NCBI GenBank assembly: GCA_937901625.1
Contig: CALDIE010000210.1
Span: forward strand, 1 to 5,990
DNA from: an uncultured Lachnospiraceae bacterium
GTDB taxonomy: Bacteria > Bacillota > Clostridia > Lachnospirales > Lachnospiraceae
DNA: 5,990 bases
Direction: 5' to 3'
Shown here: positions 5,942 to 5,990 of the stretch, piece after piece
Layout: each line of letters begins with the position of its first letter
How positions within the stretch are numbered: position 1 is the first letter of the stretch
The notes under the pieces: generated by a model
Seen by the model: only the letters and a program-made list of their open reading frames with translations
What the model was told of the DNA's origin: nothing
Databases searched by the model: none
Program-made: the position numbers and the translations under genes

Positions 5942-5990
5942 AGATCGGAAGAGCACACGTCTGAACTCCAGTCACTAGCTTATCTCGTAT
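5942..5990. other. Illumina TruSeq adapter with index (sequencing artefact)
   Basis: The last 49 bases match the TruSeq index adapter: AGATCGGAAGAGC at the start, the common stem to 5975, a six-base index TAGCTT at 5976-5981 (the sequence listed for TruSeq index 10), then ATCTCGTAT, the beginning of the flow-cell end. It runs to the end of the window. It is not genomic, and any reading frame through it is meaningless. Confidence 0.98.

Noticed and set aside
1..5990. CRISPR array, insertion sequence or transposase
   Set aside because: No regularly spaced repeats, no transposase motifs and no terminal inverted repeats with target duplications were seen on either strand.

Overview
The window looks like a contig assembled from a gut or rumen-type metagenome. 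It is best read as a composite of at least two bacterial sources with a sequencing adapter at its right end. I found no convincing new biological system. The most informative signals are joins and artefacts that could mislead an annotator.

Left part, about 1-3410, minus strand: a two-gene alpha-glucan module in the order glgP then malQ. GlgP is a glycogen/maltodextrin phosphorylase, and MalQ is a 4-alpha-glucanotransferase cut by the left edge. MalQ rearranges short maltodextrins into longer chains, which GlgP shortens to glucose-1-phosphate. The strong AGGAAGG ribosome site before malQ and the protein style point to a Firmicute, probably a Lachnospiraceae member (inference).

At about 3403-3425 the first 28 or so residues of the phosphorylase reading frame stop looking like a phosphorylase. 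They look like the start of a starch-binding (CBM20-type) domain such as begins Bacteroidetes 4-alpha-glucanotransferases. The roughly 80-90 residues that normally begin GlgP are absent. Upstream of this start there is no Shine-Dalgarno site, and there is a Bacteroidetes-like -7 box. I place a chimeric join here.

Right part, about 3425-5941, Bacteroidetes-like (Prevotella is a plausible genus): a 588-base non-coding stretch holds a good Bacteroidetes promoter, a 25-codon small ORF, a GNRA-capped hairpin and a long A/T inverted repeat. It is followed on the plus strand by yraN (UPF0102), a PIG-L/LmbE deacetylase-like gene, and a broken fragment of a DUF1016/YhcG-type PDDEXK nuclease gene. The PIG-L protein matches only the C-terminal half of the two-domain NagB-PIG-L proteins I know from Bacteroides. 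Its first 11 residues resemble the N-terminus of that full-length protein, so an internal deletion or another join is possible.

Right end, 5942-5990: untrimmed Illumina TruSeq adapter, including a six-base index read as TAGCTT. It is not genomic DNA.
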